Source of the DNA: Pseudomonadota bacterium
GTDB taxonomy: Bacteria > Verrucomicrobiota > Verrucomicrobiia > Limisphaerales > SXTU01
Direction of reading: 5' to 3'
DNA length: 43,694 nucleotides
Assembly (NCBI GenBank): GCA_009924135.1
Contig: RFSE01000031.1
Span: 1-43,694, forward strand
Positions within the stretch are counted from its first letter, which is position 1; each line of letters opens with the position of its first letter. Under the pieces are notes generated by a model. The model was given only the letters and a program-made list of their open reading frames with translations, ran no database searches and was not told where the DNA came from. The position numbers were made by a program, and so were the translations under genes. This document shows positions 23,369 through 32,617 of this stretch, in pieces.

Positions 23369-25534
23369 TCACTTCCCCTGTGCTGGAAAGACATGGGTGC
23401 TCTTCAGTGGTTCGGGCAGGTAGCCGTCGAGCTTGCCGATGGACCAGCAGTAGGCCAGAAAGACCAGCACCAGCCCCACGGTATAAGTACGCCAGGGTCG
23501 CTTTTTCTCCGCGTAAGGATCGTCGAGGGAACGCTCGGCCAACAACGGCAGCTTGGCCACGTGCGTCAGCGCGGAACCAAACGGGACGTTCATCTTGGCC
23601 TTCGTGTTGATGGCCCATCCGTTCGCATCAAGAATCGGGGCCAGGTTGCGTTGACGGAGCTTCATGAAGGCCAGCAGCATTGAAGGGCCGGAGATGATGG
23701 CAATCACGCCCAGCAACGCTCCCAGCACCATGAGCGGACCACCTACCAGGACACTCATGGCATACGCCGAGGCGTGGGTGAGGAAGCCGCCGATGGCCCC
23801 AAACGCCACTCCTAATGCGGCGACCGTCCCGACGTCGAGCTTCTTGGGATCAGCCTTGGTCTTGTCGGCGTTGGCAACCGTGGTGGCGACGGTGGACACC
23901 TTGGTGTGGGCTTCCGCCTCTGCCGCCGCCGCGCGCTTGGCAATCTGCTCTTCAACGAGCCGGACAAACTTCTTATACGGTGACCAGAAGGCTTCGCGGA
24001 TGCTGATGGGGTTCGCGACAATCTTGGTGATGGTGGCGTCCCAGTCGAGCCCCTTGCAGTCGTAGAAAACGCCGTTACGCCCGACCATGAGGTTGTCGGA
24101 GTCGCCGTCGGTGAAAACCGCCACGATGGTTTTCTTCGTCCCGCCCACCCGGGTCACATCGCAGTAGGCGAGGTACGCACCCGCCAAACCGGCGAGCGTG
24201 GCGTGTTTGGCCGCGTCCACGACTTCGATGCAGAGGTGGCAGGTGCGGGCATCAAGGTAAAGCGAGCCAGCCTGGAAGATCGCCCCGCGCTGCCCGTAAA
24301 ACTCGGCGAAGCTGACGTAGTTGTTCAGCAACCGCACCAGATCACGCTGGAAGAGCACCAACTTCTCCACTGCACTGATCTGCTTGAACTCCGCCTCGAG
24401 CGCCAGATCCTCGGTGATCAGGGCATTGATGGCAGCTTGAGCATTGCCAGCCAGAAGTTCACGCACCCGGACGAGACCGAGCTTCTCCACCAAGGTGGCG
24501 GGCTTGGCGGCCGCCCAGGCGTTGAACGGCGCGACCATCGCCTGTAGTGCGCCCCAATCGGCTTCGGTCAGGAACGTCCGGTCCGGAGCCAGCAGCGGCG
24601 TGACCGCGCTGGCGACGAGGATTTCCACCCCGTTTTGCCAGGCGGGATTCAACCCGGTAACGAGCGGCAGCGGCCGGCCGGCTTCGACATGGGCGAGCGG
24701 AAGCTTCGCGATATCGTCGGAGCCGAGGCTCAACTCCTTCCCTGCCAGAGCGACAAAGTCAGCCTCCGCCCGGTTTAACGGCGCAGCCGCCCGTGAATCA
24801 AATGCAGCCAGGCGGCAGCGGGCGAAGTAATCATCCACCTTCGCTTTAACCTGCTTGATCGCGGTGGCGGCGGCGGCGGTGGCTTCGCCAAGCGGAAGGA
24901 TGGCCGCCCGGTCCGCCTCGGATTTGGCGTGCCACTCGGAAAATGCCTTCACCTCCGCAAAAAACTGGTCGGCCTTGGCCTGGTTCACGCCGGGCTTGCC
25001 GCTGCGGTCCGGCAATCCTCCAACCGTGGCGAGCATTTCCTCGATGATTTGCCTGATCGCCACGTCGCCGGCGGCATCGGGAGGCACGACGCCGTCACCG
25101 TTCAACCTGGTTGCGGCGAAGATGTTGGTGGTATCCGTAACATCCGCCAGCGAGATGACCGAAGCCGAAGCCTTGCCGAGGTTTTGCAGAATCCGCCGGG
25201 CACTGGCGGCCAGGGCGGAATCCTGAATCGCTTCCAACGGCACTGAATCGCCCCCCTTGAACAAATCATCCAGCCGCTTGAAGGAAGCCTCCGCCCACTT
25301 CACGGCCGCGAGGAGTTCCGGCGGACGGATGCGCCCGTCCTTGTCGGTGTCGATCAGGTCAAGCGTCTTGGGATCAAACTCAATGCCGCGCGTGGGCACC
25401 GTCAGAGCGACCCAGAGCTTCTTGTCGAGCTGGTCCAAGTGCGCCAGGTCGGCCCCCGTGCGCAACGCAACTTGATCCACGCCGCCGGCGAGGAAGAACT
25501 TCCAACCGTGATTCCGGGGAGTCGTTTCAGACAT
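23369..25534 (-). CDS. Large membrane-anchored protein with an EF-hand-like loop
   Basis: 721 residues. Near residue 62 is the loop 'DTDKDGRIRPPEL', a DxDxDG calcium-binding pattern with a following glutamate, like a single EF-hand/dockerin loop. The central part is helical and alanine-rich ('ATAAAATAIKQVKAKVDDYFAR'). From about residue 570 there are several hydrophobic helices ('VGTVAALGVAFGAIGGFLTH', 'VGGPLMVLGALLGVIAIISG') and a final one ('YTVGLVLVFLAYCWSIG'). No signal peptide is seen. Role unknown. It converges on the helical hypothetical. Confidence 0.75.
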   Translation of the reverse strand: MSETTPRNHGWKFFLAGGVDQVALRTGADLAHLDQLDKKLWVALTVPTRGIEFDPKTLDLIDTDKDGRIRPPELLAAVKWAEASFKRLDDLFKGGDSVPLEAIQDSALAASARRILQNLGKASASVISLADVTDTTNIFAATRLNGDGVVPPDAAGDVAIRQIIEEMLATVGGLPDRSGKPGVNQAKADQFFAEVKAFSEWHAKSEADRAAILPLGEATAAAATAIKQVKAKVDDYFARCRLAAFDSRAAAPLNRAEADFVALAGKELSLGSDDIAKLPLAHVEAGRPLPLVTGLNPAWQNGVEILVASAVTPLLAPDRTFLTEADWGALQAMVAPFNAWAAAKPATLVEKLGLVRVRELLAGNAQAAINALITEDLALEAEFKQISAVEKLVLFQRDLVRLLNNYVSFAEFYGQRGAIFQAGSLYLDARTCHLCIEVVDAAKHATLAGLAGAYLAYCDVTRVGGTKKTIVAVFTDGDSDNLMVGRNGVFYDCKGLDWDATITKIVANPISIREAFWSPYKKFVRLVEEQIAKRAAAAEAEAHTKVSTVATTVANADKTKADPKKLDVGTVAALGVAFGAIGGFLTHASAYAMSVLVGGPLMVLGALLGVIAIISGPSMLLAFMKLRQRNLAPILDANGWAINTKAKMNVPFGSALTHVAKLPLLAERSLDDPYAEKKRPWRTYTVGLVLVFLAYCWSIGKLDGYLPEPLKSTHVFPAQGK

Positions 25535-25587
25535 AAACGTCGGGAGGCTAAGCAGATCGTGACGAAATGCAATTCACTCGTTGGCCG

Positions 25588-25622
25588 AAAAAAGCAGCAG
25601 GCCCGGCGTGAACCGGGCCTGC
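25588..25622 (-). terminator. Rho-independent terminator of the DUF11 gene
   Basis: On the minus strand, GCAGGCCCGG and CCGGGCCTGC (25597-25606 with 25613-25622) form a perfect 10-bp stem with a 6-nt loop, followed by a T tract (A run 25588-25593 on the plus strand). It lies 25 bp after the DUF11 gene's stop. Confidence 0.85.
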
Positions 25623-25646
25623 GCACAATTTTGCTGGAGCCGTCGC

Positions 25647-27197
25647 TTAGAAGACGCGGGTGCTCTCTTCCTTGATGACCGGCGCGGTGAGGCTGTCCTC
25701 CGTGAAGATGAACTTCACGCGGGCATCACCCTCGCTCGCGCCCCGGGCCGTCACCTTGAACTGCACGGACTGCTTGGAGGCAAGACGCGCCACCGTCTGG
25801 AAGCGCACGCTCTGGCCGCTCACAGTCCCGCCTTCCGCCGCCAGCGGGGTCAGCTCCTTCGGGAACTGGCCGACCGTGTTGATGTTGATGAGATCGCCGG
25901 AGCCCTGGTTGGTGATGCGCACCGTGTAGGTCGTCGTGCCGCCGACCAGGATCGGGTCCGGATCATCCACTGCTTCCACCAGCATGCCGCCGACGCCGCG
26001 CCAGATGGTGGCGGCCTGGGCATCGGCCTTGAGGCCACCAGCCACAGCCGCCACGGTGTTGGCGTGGGTTCCGGCGGTGGCGGTGGTGAGCGTGAGGGAG
26101 AAGGTCTTCTTCTCGCCCGCACCGAGTTCCGGCAGACGCCAGATGGCCTGCGTACCGGCAACGGTCGCGCCCGGAGCGGCGATGATGCGCGTGACCTGCG
26201 GCGCATTGTCCGTGATGACCACGTTGTTCAGGGTGGTGTCACCGATGTTGTTGAGGGTGATGGTGTAATCCGCCGACTTGCCGATGTACTGCTCCTGCGG
26301 GCCGGTCTTCGTGATCTGCAGGCCGGGCTGGAAGATCGTGGTGGCCGCCTCGGCGTTGACCTTGCCGGCGTTCGTGGAGGTGGCCACGGCAGCGTTTACG
26401 AAACGACCACGCTTCGTGCCCTTAAGCGGGACATTGATGGTGCGCGACTGCGTCGGGCCGAGGTCGCCGACATTGAAGGTCAGGGTGCTCTGGCCGCTGG
26501 CGTGGGTCAGACCGTCGGGAATGGTGTCCGTAACCACTACGCCCCTGGCAACCGCCGTGCCGGAGTTGGAGACAACGATGTTGTAACCGATGTCATCACC
26601 CAGGACTGCCGTGGCAGGCCCGGTCTTGGTGATGGCAAGGGTCGCCCGGCCGACCATGGTAAACGCACACACGCGGGACAATGCGTGGACCGTGGCGCAT
26701 GAACCAAGGCGGCCTTCCCGCTCGGGACGCAGCCAGACCCGGATCTCGCGAACCTGGCCGGCATCCATCTCGTTCAAGTTCCATTCGAGCAGGTTGCCCG
26801 TCACCTTGGCCGGAGGCTCGCTGCGGATGTACACCGCCCCTTCGGGCACGGTGTCACGCACGATCACGTCAGCGACGTTCTCGTTCGCGTACACTTGGAG
26901 TTGATACATGAACTCCTGACCGAAATTGACTTCGCCGGGCATCTGCTTGACGAGCCGGACGTTCGTGCCGCGCGACTCGGCACTCACCTGCGTGGCCTGC
27001 ACCACCAAGGGCACCGGGCGCGGGGCCGGTTGCGGCGCGGGCCGGACCGGGGGAGCTTGATAGTTGCTGTCGACGCGCGTCTTGTCCACGAGATCGATGG
27101 AACGCCCGATGAACCGGCCGTCGTCATCGGCTCGTACTGCGGAGGTGGCCATGGCAAGCAGGAGTGCCAGGAAAGGAAGATAGGCAATACGTTTCAC
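25647..27197 (-). CDS. DUF11-repeat envelope protein (OmcB-like)
   Basis: 516 residues. A signal peptide (VKRIAYLPFLALLLAMATSAVRA) is followed by a proline-rich stretch (PPVRPAPQPAPRPVP), then four or five beta-sandwich repeats with 'ITKTGPATAVLGDDIGYNIVVSNSGTA', 'ITKTGPQEQYIGKSADYTITLNNIG' and 'VLVGGTTTYTVRITNQGSGD', i.e. the DUF11 pattern shared with chlamydial OmcB. A cysteine pair occurs near residue 180 (GSCATVHALSRVCAF). It is probably a surface or periplasmic structural protein. The GTG at 27197 is chosen because the signal peptide starts there. It ends at a strong terminator. Confidence 0.85.
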   Translation of the reverse strand: MKRIAYLPFLALLLAMATSAVRADDDGRFIGRSIDLVDKTRVDSNYQAPPVRPAPQPAPRPVPLVVQATQVSAESRGTNVRLVKQMPGEVNFGQEFMYQLQVYANENVADVIVRDTVPEGAVYIRSEPPAKVTGNLLEWNLNEMDAGQVREIRVWLRPEREGRLGSCATVHALSRVCAFTMVGRATLAITKTGPATAVLGDDIGYNIVVSNSGTAVARGVVVTDTIPDGLTHASGQSTLTFNVGDLGPTQSRTINVPLKGTKRGRFVNAAVATSTNAGKVNAEAATTIFQPGLQITKTGPQEQYIGKSADYTITLNNIGDTTLNNVVITDNAPQVTRIIAAPGATVAGTQAIWRLPELGAGEKKTFSLTLTTATAGTHANTVAAVAGGLKADAQAATIWRGVGGMLVEAVDDPDPILVGGTTTYTVRITNQGSGDLININTVGQFPKELTPLAAEGGTVSGQSVRFQTVARLASKQSVQFKVTARGASEGDARVKFIFTEDSLTAPVIKEESTRVF

Positions 27198-27266
27198 GGA
27201 ATACTTTAAGTTGTTGGTTCGCACGGAGTGGACACTAGCTGTTGTTGGTCGCCAATTGCAGGCAGC

Positions 27267-27295
27267 CAGATACCGCCCGCCTGCAAAAGCGTCAA
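27267..27295 (-). promoter_or_regulatory. Weak sigma-70-like promoter candidate
   Basis: On the minus strand, TTGACG (27290-27295) and TATCTG (27267-27272) are spaced 17 bp apart and sit about 70 bp before the DUF11 gene start. The -35 is good; the -10 matches only half the consensus. Confidence 0.2.
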
Positions 27296-27325
27296 GCAAC
27301 TACCCCGACTCCACGGAAGTGTAAC

Positions 27326-28357
27326 CTATGGCCGGGCCGAAATTTCGAGCATCCGCTCGATGGGCAACCGGGCCCGGGCGATGATGTCAGCGGGCAGATC
27401 CAGATGCGGTGCCCGCCGGGCCATGCAGTCACGGAGCTTCTCCAGCGTGTTCATCTTCATGTAGCGGCACTCACTGCACCGGCAATTGTCCGTGGGCATG
27501 CGCATCACGTCAAAGACTGGGGCGCAGAGGAATTCCTTGCCGGGACATTCCTTACGCATCCGGTGGATGATCCCCGACTCCGTCACGATCACGAACCGCC
27601 GTGCAGGGCTGGTCTTGCACCAGGTGATCATCTTCTCCGTAGAGCAAACCACATCCGCCAGCTCCCGGACCTCACGCAGGCTTTCAGGGTGGACGATGAT
27701 CTGGGCGTCCGGATAGGCGGCACGCGCGCGGAGGATTTGTTCCCGTTGGAACTCGACGTGGGCGTAGCAATTGCCCCGCCACAAGGTCATCGGCCGGCCC
27801 GTCTGCTCCATCACCCACGCGCCGAGGTTCTCGTCCGGCACGAAGAGGAGGTCCTTGTCTGCCGGCGCGGCATTCACGATCTTAAGCGCGTTGCCGCTGG
27901 TGACAATGACATCACTCAGCGCCTTCACCGCTGCCGAGCAGTTGATGTAGGCGATGGTGTAAAAGTTCGGGTTGGTGGCCTGCAACTCGGCGAGCTTCGG
28001 TGCCGGGCAACTGGCTTCGAGCGAACAGCCTGCGTCCAGGTCCGGCAACAGCACCAGCTTGCCGGGATTCAAGATCTTGGCCGTTTCCGCCATGAAGTGA
28101 ACCCCGCAGAAGACGATGACATCCGCGTCCGTGCTCGCCGCCTGTTGCGACAGTCCGAGGGAATCACCCACGAAATCCGCGACATCCTGAATCTCCGGCA
28201 CCTGGTAGTTGTGCGCGAGGATCACGGCGTTGAGCTGCCGCTTCAGCTCCCGGATTTCCCCGGCCAGCGCCTCCGTCTGCGCGGATGGACGCGCCTCGCG
28301 GAATACGGGCTGCGTCAGATCACCGGTGCGCGGTTGGACTTCGGCCAAGTCAATCAT
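27326..28357 (-). CDS. nadA: Quinolinate synthase
   Basis: 343 residues. NadA condenses iminoaspartate with dihydroxyacetone phosphate to quinolinate for NAD synthesis, using a [4Fe-4S] cluster. Motifs: 'VILAHNYQVPEIQDVADFVGDS', 'FCGVHFMAETAKIL', 'GCSLEASC', 'HPESLREVRELAD', 'STEKMI', and 'CRCSECRYMKMNTLEKL'. Cysteines in 'FCGVHF', 'GNCYAH' and 'CSEC' are the likely cluster ligands. Length is normal. No nadB or nadC is adjacent. It starts 50 bp upstream of the prepilin-like gene's end. Confidence 0.95.
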   Translation of the reverse strand: MIDLAEVQPRTGDLTQPVFREARPSAQTEALAGEIRELKRQLNAVILAHNYQVPEIQDVADFVGDSLGLSQQAASTDADVIVFCGVHFMAETAKILNPGKLVLLPDLDAGCSLEASCPAPKLAELQATNPNFYTIAYINCSAAVKALSDVIVTSGNALKIVNAAPADKDLLFVPDENLGAWVMEQTGRPMTLWRGNCYAHVEFQREQILRARAAYPDAQIIVHPESLREVRELADVVCSTEKMITWCKTSPARRFVIVTESGIIHRMRKECPGKEFLCAPVFDVMRMPTDNCRCSECRYMKMNTLEKLRDCMARRAPHLDLPADIIARARLPIERMLEISARP

Positions 28358-28407
28358 CGGTGGACGCTACCGCGCACGGCGGCGACCGTCAACCAAGGGG
28401 CCACGGG

Positions 28408-29259
28408 CTACGGCACCCACAATTGGTGCCGGTAACGGTAATACATCCAGTAGTACGACGGATTGGTCAAACTACCCCCAGCCCAATAGAAGGACGCGAT
28501 TCCATTGACCGAATCCGTGGCTGCTTTGATCACCGCCGGATCATCCCACCGGTGCAACTCAGCGTGCCCGTCAGCATAGCTCAAAGTACTGGCGTTCCCG
28601 TGATAAATCGAAAAGGAATCGACCCAGCCGGGGGCGGGTAAAACATCCATCGCCCACGTACCCCAGTTGTAGCCCCGCGGATCCGCCTCTTCCAAGAAGA
28701 CCAATGAATCGGAAGGTGCCTGCACTTCAGTGTGGCGGGTGAATACCGGCTGAGCAGCCCCCTGCCATACCCCTCCGTTCATCCCGTTGGCCTTCGAATA
28801 GCTGTCATAACCCCAACCCGCACCAGGTGTATTATTGGCCGACCGTTTGTCGCCGGGGCAATGGTAGCTTTTCACCACATTGCAGTACTTGAACATCAAG
28901 CCGGCCTGTAACCCGGCCTCCACGTAGGCTTGGCAGACATCCCTTGAGATTCCTGTGAAGTTGGGAGGCGGGGTCATCACCGTTCCGGTGTTCGTGTTGA
29001 TGGCCCCCGGCCAGTAGCCTCCACCCGCCGCGTTAGGCACCATCTTTTCGTCGAAGTCAGGCGCATACAGCACGAACGCCAAAGCAAGCTGTTTCTGGTT
29101 ATTTACGCAGGCCCCCCCGATGGTCTTCATCTTGGCCTTGGCCAAGGCCGGCAATAACATCCCGGCCAGAATCGCGATGATCGCGATGACGACAAGCAAT
29201 TCAATCAGGGTAAAGGCCTGCCCCTTGCGGGCAGAATTGCTACGCCAGAACAGGCTCAT
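28408..29259 (-). CDS. Prepilin-type N-terminal cleavage protein
   Basis: 283 residues. The type IV prepilin/pseudopilin signature '[29 protein letters not shown]' lies at residues 15-43 (split by the usual cleavage after the glycine-like site before F). The rest is a C-terminal soluble domain with '[12 protein letters not shown]' and '[18 protein letters not shown]', the H-x9-DG-like pattern typical of Verrucomicrobial and Planctomycetal members. These proteins are abundant in PVC genomes; whether they form pili or serve export is unknown. No secretion machinery is adjacent. Confidence 0.9.
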   Translation of the reverse strand: MSLFWRSNSARKGQAFTLIELLVVIAIIAILAGMLLPALAKAKMKTIGGACVNNQKQLALAFVLYAPDFDEKMVPNAAGGGYWPGAINTNTGTVMTPPPNFTGISRDVCQAYVEAGLQAGLMFKYCNVVKSYHCPGDKRSANNTPGAGWGYDSYSKANGMNGGVWQGAAQPVFTRHTEVQAPSDSLVFLEEADPRGYNWGTWAMDVLPAPGWVDSFSIYHGNASTLSYADGHAELHRWDDPAVIKAATDSVNGIASFYWAGGSLTNPSYYWMYYRYRHQLWVP

Positions 29260-29476
29260 AGGCGGTCGTTAATTTAACTGTGGGTCTGAGTGGTGGGACC
29301 TTACCGCACGAAGCCCCCTTGGCAACCACAATTTAAGCGATGCCAACACAAACACCACGCCCACTCCGGCAACCAGCCTCAGTGCCCCCCCTCGGCGGAG
29401 CTCACTGAAGCTTGTCCAGGCGAAACTCTACGCCGCCCAAGGCAACCCGTTGCCGCCCTGCCGCCCCGACCAGGGT
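29260..29476. other. Intergenic stretch with no recognised feature
   Basis: 217 bp between the prepilin-like gene and the oxidoreductase gene. Short open frames here have no coding look. The segment AAGCTTGTCCAGGCGAAACT (29409-29428) is repeat-like but no second arm is visible. Confidence 0.5.
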
Positions 29477-30820
29477 TTAGCTTAACCCTTTCACTTCCCA
29501 GCCATTGCGGTACGCGCGGCGGACGAACTGGTTGGCCTCCGGCACGTTCTTAAACTTCAGCGCCGGGGCGTCCCACTCCAGTGTCGTCTGCGGGAAACGC
29601 GACGCGATGCCACCCAGCAGAATCGTCTCCGTGAGGGGACCGGCGTAGTCGAAGTTCGCGGAGGTCTTCCCGTTCCCGCGCACGGCCTCGACAAACGAAT
29701 GCCAGTGGTTCACCGCCTCCAGCTTGGGCATTTCGTAGCCTTGGAATTTGTCCTCCGGCAACAGGATGGGCTTGCCCACGTGCGGCAGCACCAGCACGCC
29801 CTTGGTACCGATGAAGATAGACCCCTGGTCCGGCTGCTTTGTCTTGCCAAGTAACGCGAGGATCTCCGCCGGGGGGCGCTGGCTGCCGTCATACCACGTC
29901 ACCTTCACCGTCGCGCCGTCCGTGAACGGCGTGCCGGGGAAAACGTAGTGGACGATGGCGTCGTTGGCCCAGTTGTGCTCGTTGGGCTTGGGCCCCTCGC
30001 TGCGCACCGTGATCGGAGCGGTGACGCCGAGGGCCTTGAAAACGGGATCGTAGATGTGGCAGCCCATGTCGCCAAAGGTGCCGGTGCCGAAGTCCAGCCG
30101 TTTGCGCCAGTTGCCCGGATGGTAGTAACCGCCACCGATATATGGCCGCTCGGATACGACACCGAGCCAGAGGTCCCAGTTCAGGTTCGCCGGCACGGCA
30201 TCAGTCTTATCTGGGCGTGGCGCGGGATCACCCCACTTCTTGCTGCTCCAGGTGTGGACTTCCTTGATCTTGCCCACCGCCCCGGCCTGCACGAGCTGCA
30301 CCGCCGAGCGATACTCAATGTTGGAATGAATCTGAATGCCCATCTGCGTCACGAGCTTCTTCTCGCGCGCCATCTCCGTCATGCGACGGGACTCATAGAC
30401 ATCGTGGGTGAGCGGCTTCTGGCCATAGACGTGCAGGCCCAGCTGCATCGCGCTCATGCCGATGGGCGCGTGCATGTGGTCCGGCGTGGAGACGTTCACG
30501 CAGTCGAGGTTCTTGTGCTCCTTGTCCAGCAGCTCGCGCCAGTCCTGATAGACCTTCAGGTCCGGGAACTTCTTCTTCGCCGCCTCGGCGCGGGACACGT
30601 CCACCTCGGCGACCGCGACGAACTTCACGGCCTTGTGGCTCGTGATCGCTCCCCAATCCGCCCCCGCCATGCCCGACGCGCCAAAACTGGCGTGCCGCAC
30701 GGTTTCATTGGGTGAAGCGGCCATCAAACCGCGCGTGACAAACGGCGCAGCGAACGCGGCCGTACCGAGGTGTTTGAGGAAAGACCGGCGAGAGGGTGTA
30801 GCGGTATCTGTATGTTTCAT
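29477..30820 (-). CDS. Tat-exported Gfo/Idh/MocA-family oxidoreductase
   Basis: 447 residues. A twin-arginine signal (SRRSFLKHLGTAAFAAPF) opens the protein. The Rossmann part has 'ASFGASGMAGADWGAITSHKAVKFVAVAEVD' and the Gfo/Idh/MocA hallmark 'VSTPDHMHAPIGMSAMQLGLHVYGQKPLTHD' with the catalytic-region lysine in 'QKPLT'. The C-terminal domain includes 'HPGNWRKRLDFGTGTFGDMGCHIYDPVF' and 'NHWHSFVEAVRGNGKTSANF'. These enzymes use bound NAD(P) to oxidise or rearrange sugars; Tat export means cofactor-loaded delivery to the periplasm, where it may act with DUF1080 proteins. The substrate is unknown. Confidence 0.92.
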   Translation of the reverse strand: MKHTDTATPSRRSFLKHLGTAAFAAPFVTRGLMAASPNETVRHASFGASGMAGADWGAITSHKAVKFVAVAEVDVSRAEAAKKKFPDLKVYQDWRELLDKEHKNLDCVNVSTPDHMHAPIGMSAMQLGLHVYGQKPLTHDVYESRRMTEMAREKKLVTQMGIQIHSNIEYRSAVQLVQAGAVGKIKEVHTWSSKKWGDPAPRPDKTDAVPANLNWDLWLGVVSERPYIGGGYYHPGNWRKRLDFGTGTFGDMGCHIYDPVFKALGVTAPITVRSEGPKPNEHNWANDAIVHYVFPGTPFTDGATVKVTWYDGSQRPPAEILALLGKTKQPDQGSIFIGTKGVLVLPHVGKPILLPEDKFQGYEMPKLEAVNHWHSFVEAVRGNGKTSANFDYAGPLTETILLGGIASRFPQTTLEWDAPALKFKNVPEANQFVRRAYRNGWEVKGLS

Positions 30821-30903
30821 GCGTAGCTACTAGCGACGAAGTTCAGCGGTTTAAGTTCAAAACAAGTTATCGGCCCAGGCTGAAGATGATGCCCAATCGA
30901 CCA

Positions 30904-31932
30904 TCAATCGACGGCCACCACAGCCTTGATGACGCCGGTCTCCGGCTTGGTCCAGCTCGGGAACACGCCGATCATGTCCTCGAAGGCGGACTGGTGCGTG
31001 ATCCACGGGCGGGTGTCGATCTGGCCGTCCTCGATCAGCTTGATGATGCGGCTGAAGTCCGGCGGGAGGGCGTTGCGGCTGGCGCGGATGTCCAGTTCGC
31101 GCCGGTGCAGCGCGGGGGCTTGGAGGAAGCTGATCTCGGACTGCGTGATGCCGACATACACGAGCCGGCCCTTGAAGGCGCAGTAGCTGAGGGCATTGCC
31201 CATGGATTTGTTGCTGCCCGTGGCGTCCACCACCACGTCGGCGAGCTGGCCGTTGGTGAGTTCGGCCAGGCGCTTCAACTCCGAGCCGTCACCCGTGGCG
31301 AGGATGGTATCGGGCACGCCCATGGTGTCGCGCACGAAGGCGAGGCGCTGCTCGTTCATGTCCATGACGATGGTCTTCGCGCCGGAAAGCTTGGCGAATT
31401 CGACGACCGAGAGGCCGATGGGGCCCGCGCCAATGACAAGCACGGCCTCGCCGGGCTTCGGCTCACCGCGATTCACCGCGTGACAACCAATGGCGAGCGT
31501 CTCGACCAGCGCGAGCTGGTCGAAGGTGAGTTTCTTCGACGGGTGCATTTTCCGCGCGGGCAGGATGATGCGCTCCGTCATGCCGCCGTCGCACATGACG
31601 CCGAGGGTCTTGTTGGTCTCGCAGCAGTTGGTGAAGCCGCGCCGGCAGGAGTAGCAGTGGCCGCAGTTGATGTAAGGCTCGACCGAGCAGCGGTCGCCGG
31701 GGGTGACGTTTGTGACCCCTGCCCCGACGGCGAGCACTTCGACACCGAGTTCGTGGCCGGGGATGCGCGGGTAGCTGAAGAAGGGCATCTTGCCGAGATA
31801 GCCGGAGATGTCCGTGCCGCAAATGCCGATGCGGTGAACACGGAGGAGGACTTCACCGGCGGCGGGCGCGGCGGGTTCGGCGATGTCGATACGTTTCCAA
31901 GACTGGGGCTTTTCGAGTTGCAGGGCTTTCAT
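30904..31932 (-). CDS. Zinc-dependent alcohol (sugar-type) dehydrogenase
   Basis: 342 residues, medium-chain dehydrogenase family. The catalytic zinc site is 'GICGTDISG' and 'GHELGVEV'. The structural zinc cluster has four cysteines in 'CGHCYSCRRGFTNCC'. NAD-binding Rossmann motif 'VLVIGAGPIGLSVVEFAK' is followed by 'IVMDMNEQRL', whose acidic residue favours NAD over NADP. It is close to sorbitol/threonine dehydrogenase relatives, but the substrate is not assignable. It lies 84 bp upstream of the Gfo/Idh/MocA gene on the same strand, so the pair may process one sugar. Confidence 0.9.
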   Translation of the reverse strand: MKALQLEKPQSWKRIDIAEPAAPAAGEVLLRVHRIGICGTDISGYLGKMPFFSYPRIPGHELGVEVLAVGAGVTNVTPGDRCSVEPYINCGHCYSCRRGFTNCCETNKTLGVMCDGGMTERIILPARKMHPSKKLTFDQLALVETLAIGCHAVNRGEPKPGEAVLVIGAGPIGLSVVEFAKLSGAKTIVMDMNEQRLAFVRDTMGVPDTILATGDGSELKRLAELTNGQLADVVVDATGSNKSMGNALSYCAFKGRLVYVGITQSEISFLQAPALHRRELDIRASRNALPPDFSRIIKLIEDGQIDTRPWITHQSAFEDMIGVFPSWTKPETGVIKAVVAVD

Positions 31933-31956
31933 GTGTGATGTCGCGGACGGGAGGTT

Positions 31957-32285
31957 TTAGTCCAGACCGGGTGGCTCAAGCAAGCGGCAGGACAAATCAC
32001 GGGAGCCGTGCATGAGGCGCCAGGCTTCAAGCCGCTCGTCCATCAGCCGGTAAAAATGACCGTTTTATTGAACGGTGGCTCGACGCGGAAGGAGCGCAAA
32101 CCACTCAGGCGCGGATGGCGAAACCGGCGGCGACGGCCCAGTTCGGGATGCAGTTCCAAACGTGCGAGGGTGGTAATTACAGCTTCCTCGAAACGCCACG
32201 CCACCCCTTCAGCAGCTTCATCGGCATACCAGGTGAAGCAATGCTCGTAGTCCGCAGCGAAAGTGGCAGTGCGAAGGACCTTCAC
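31957..32285 (-). pseudogene. ParE/RelE-type toxin, frameshifted near its end
   Basis: A ParE-like toxin starting with GTG two bases after the antitoxin stop. The frame gives MKVLRTATFAADYEHCFTWYADEAAEG... and 'HPELGRRRRFRHPRLSGLRSFRVEPPF', then stops after 'NKTVIFTG' (stop at 32043). In the -1 frame from a run of five T (A 32052-32056 on the plus strand) the expected ending follows: 'YRLMDERLEAWRLMHGSRDL' and eleven more residues to a stop at 31957. 'HGSRD' is the ParE C-terminal hallmark. One T seems missing. As read the toxin is truncated; slippage on the T run could restore it. Confidence 0.8.
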
Positions 32286-32287
32286 TG

Positions 32288-32554
32288 TCAGGAGACGTGA
32301 GCGGCACGTCGCTCGCGCATCACCCGTTCTCCGATGGCGCGCAATTCCGCAGGATTATATGGCGCAAGCGGGCTGTCAGCCGCCTTCAACAACTCCGCTT
32401 CCAGCTCGGGCGAGTCCACGTCGGGGTCGATGTCCGATGGCCTGTGTGGAATGTTGTCATCGGAGTCGGACGCGCGCAACCAGCGTTCCAACTCGGCGCG
32501 TTCCTTGTACGAAAGCGTCTCAATGGCGGCCTTGATTTCCGTGACCGTACTCAT
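32288..32554 (-). CDS. Antitoxin-like partner of the ParE gene
   Basis: 88 residues. 'STVTEIKAAIETLSYKERAELERWL' at the N-terminus matches small antitoxin-like proteins of plasmid-stabilisation modules. The acidic middle (DSDDNIPHRPSDIDPDVDSPELEAELL) suits toxin neutralisation. Its stop lies two bases before the toxin's GTG, the usual antitoxin-first order. ATG 32554 is chosen; the upstream extension to 32608 is repeat sequence. With the toxin broken, it may be a solitary relic. Confidence 0.75.
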   Translation of the reverse strand: MSTVTEIKAAIETLSYKERAELERWLRASDSDDNIPHRPSDIDPDVDSPELEAELLKAADSPLAPYNPAELRAIGERVMRERRAAHVS

Positions 32555-32573
32555 GCCGGAAAAGTAATGCTCC

Positions 32574-32617
32574 CGACCGGAAACGCCAACCCGAAACGCC
32601 AAACTCAAAACCCGAAA
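32574..32617. repeat. Single repeat arm (CCGAAACGCCAAAC units)
   Basis: Tandem-like units ACCGGAAACGCCAACCCGAAAC... fill the 63-bp gap between pdxJ and the antitoxin gene. They resemble one arm of a palindromic element; no opposing arm is visible. Confidence 0.4.
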
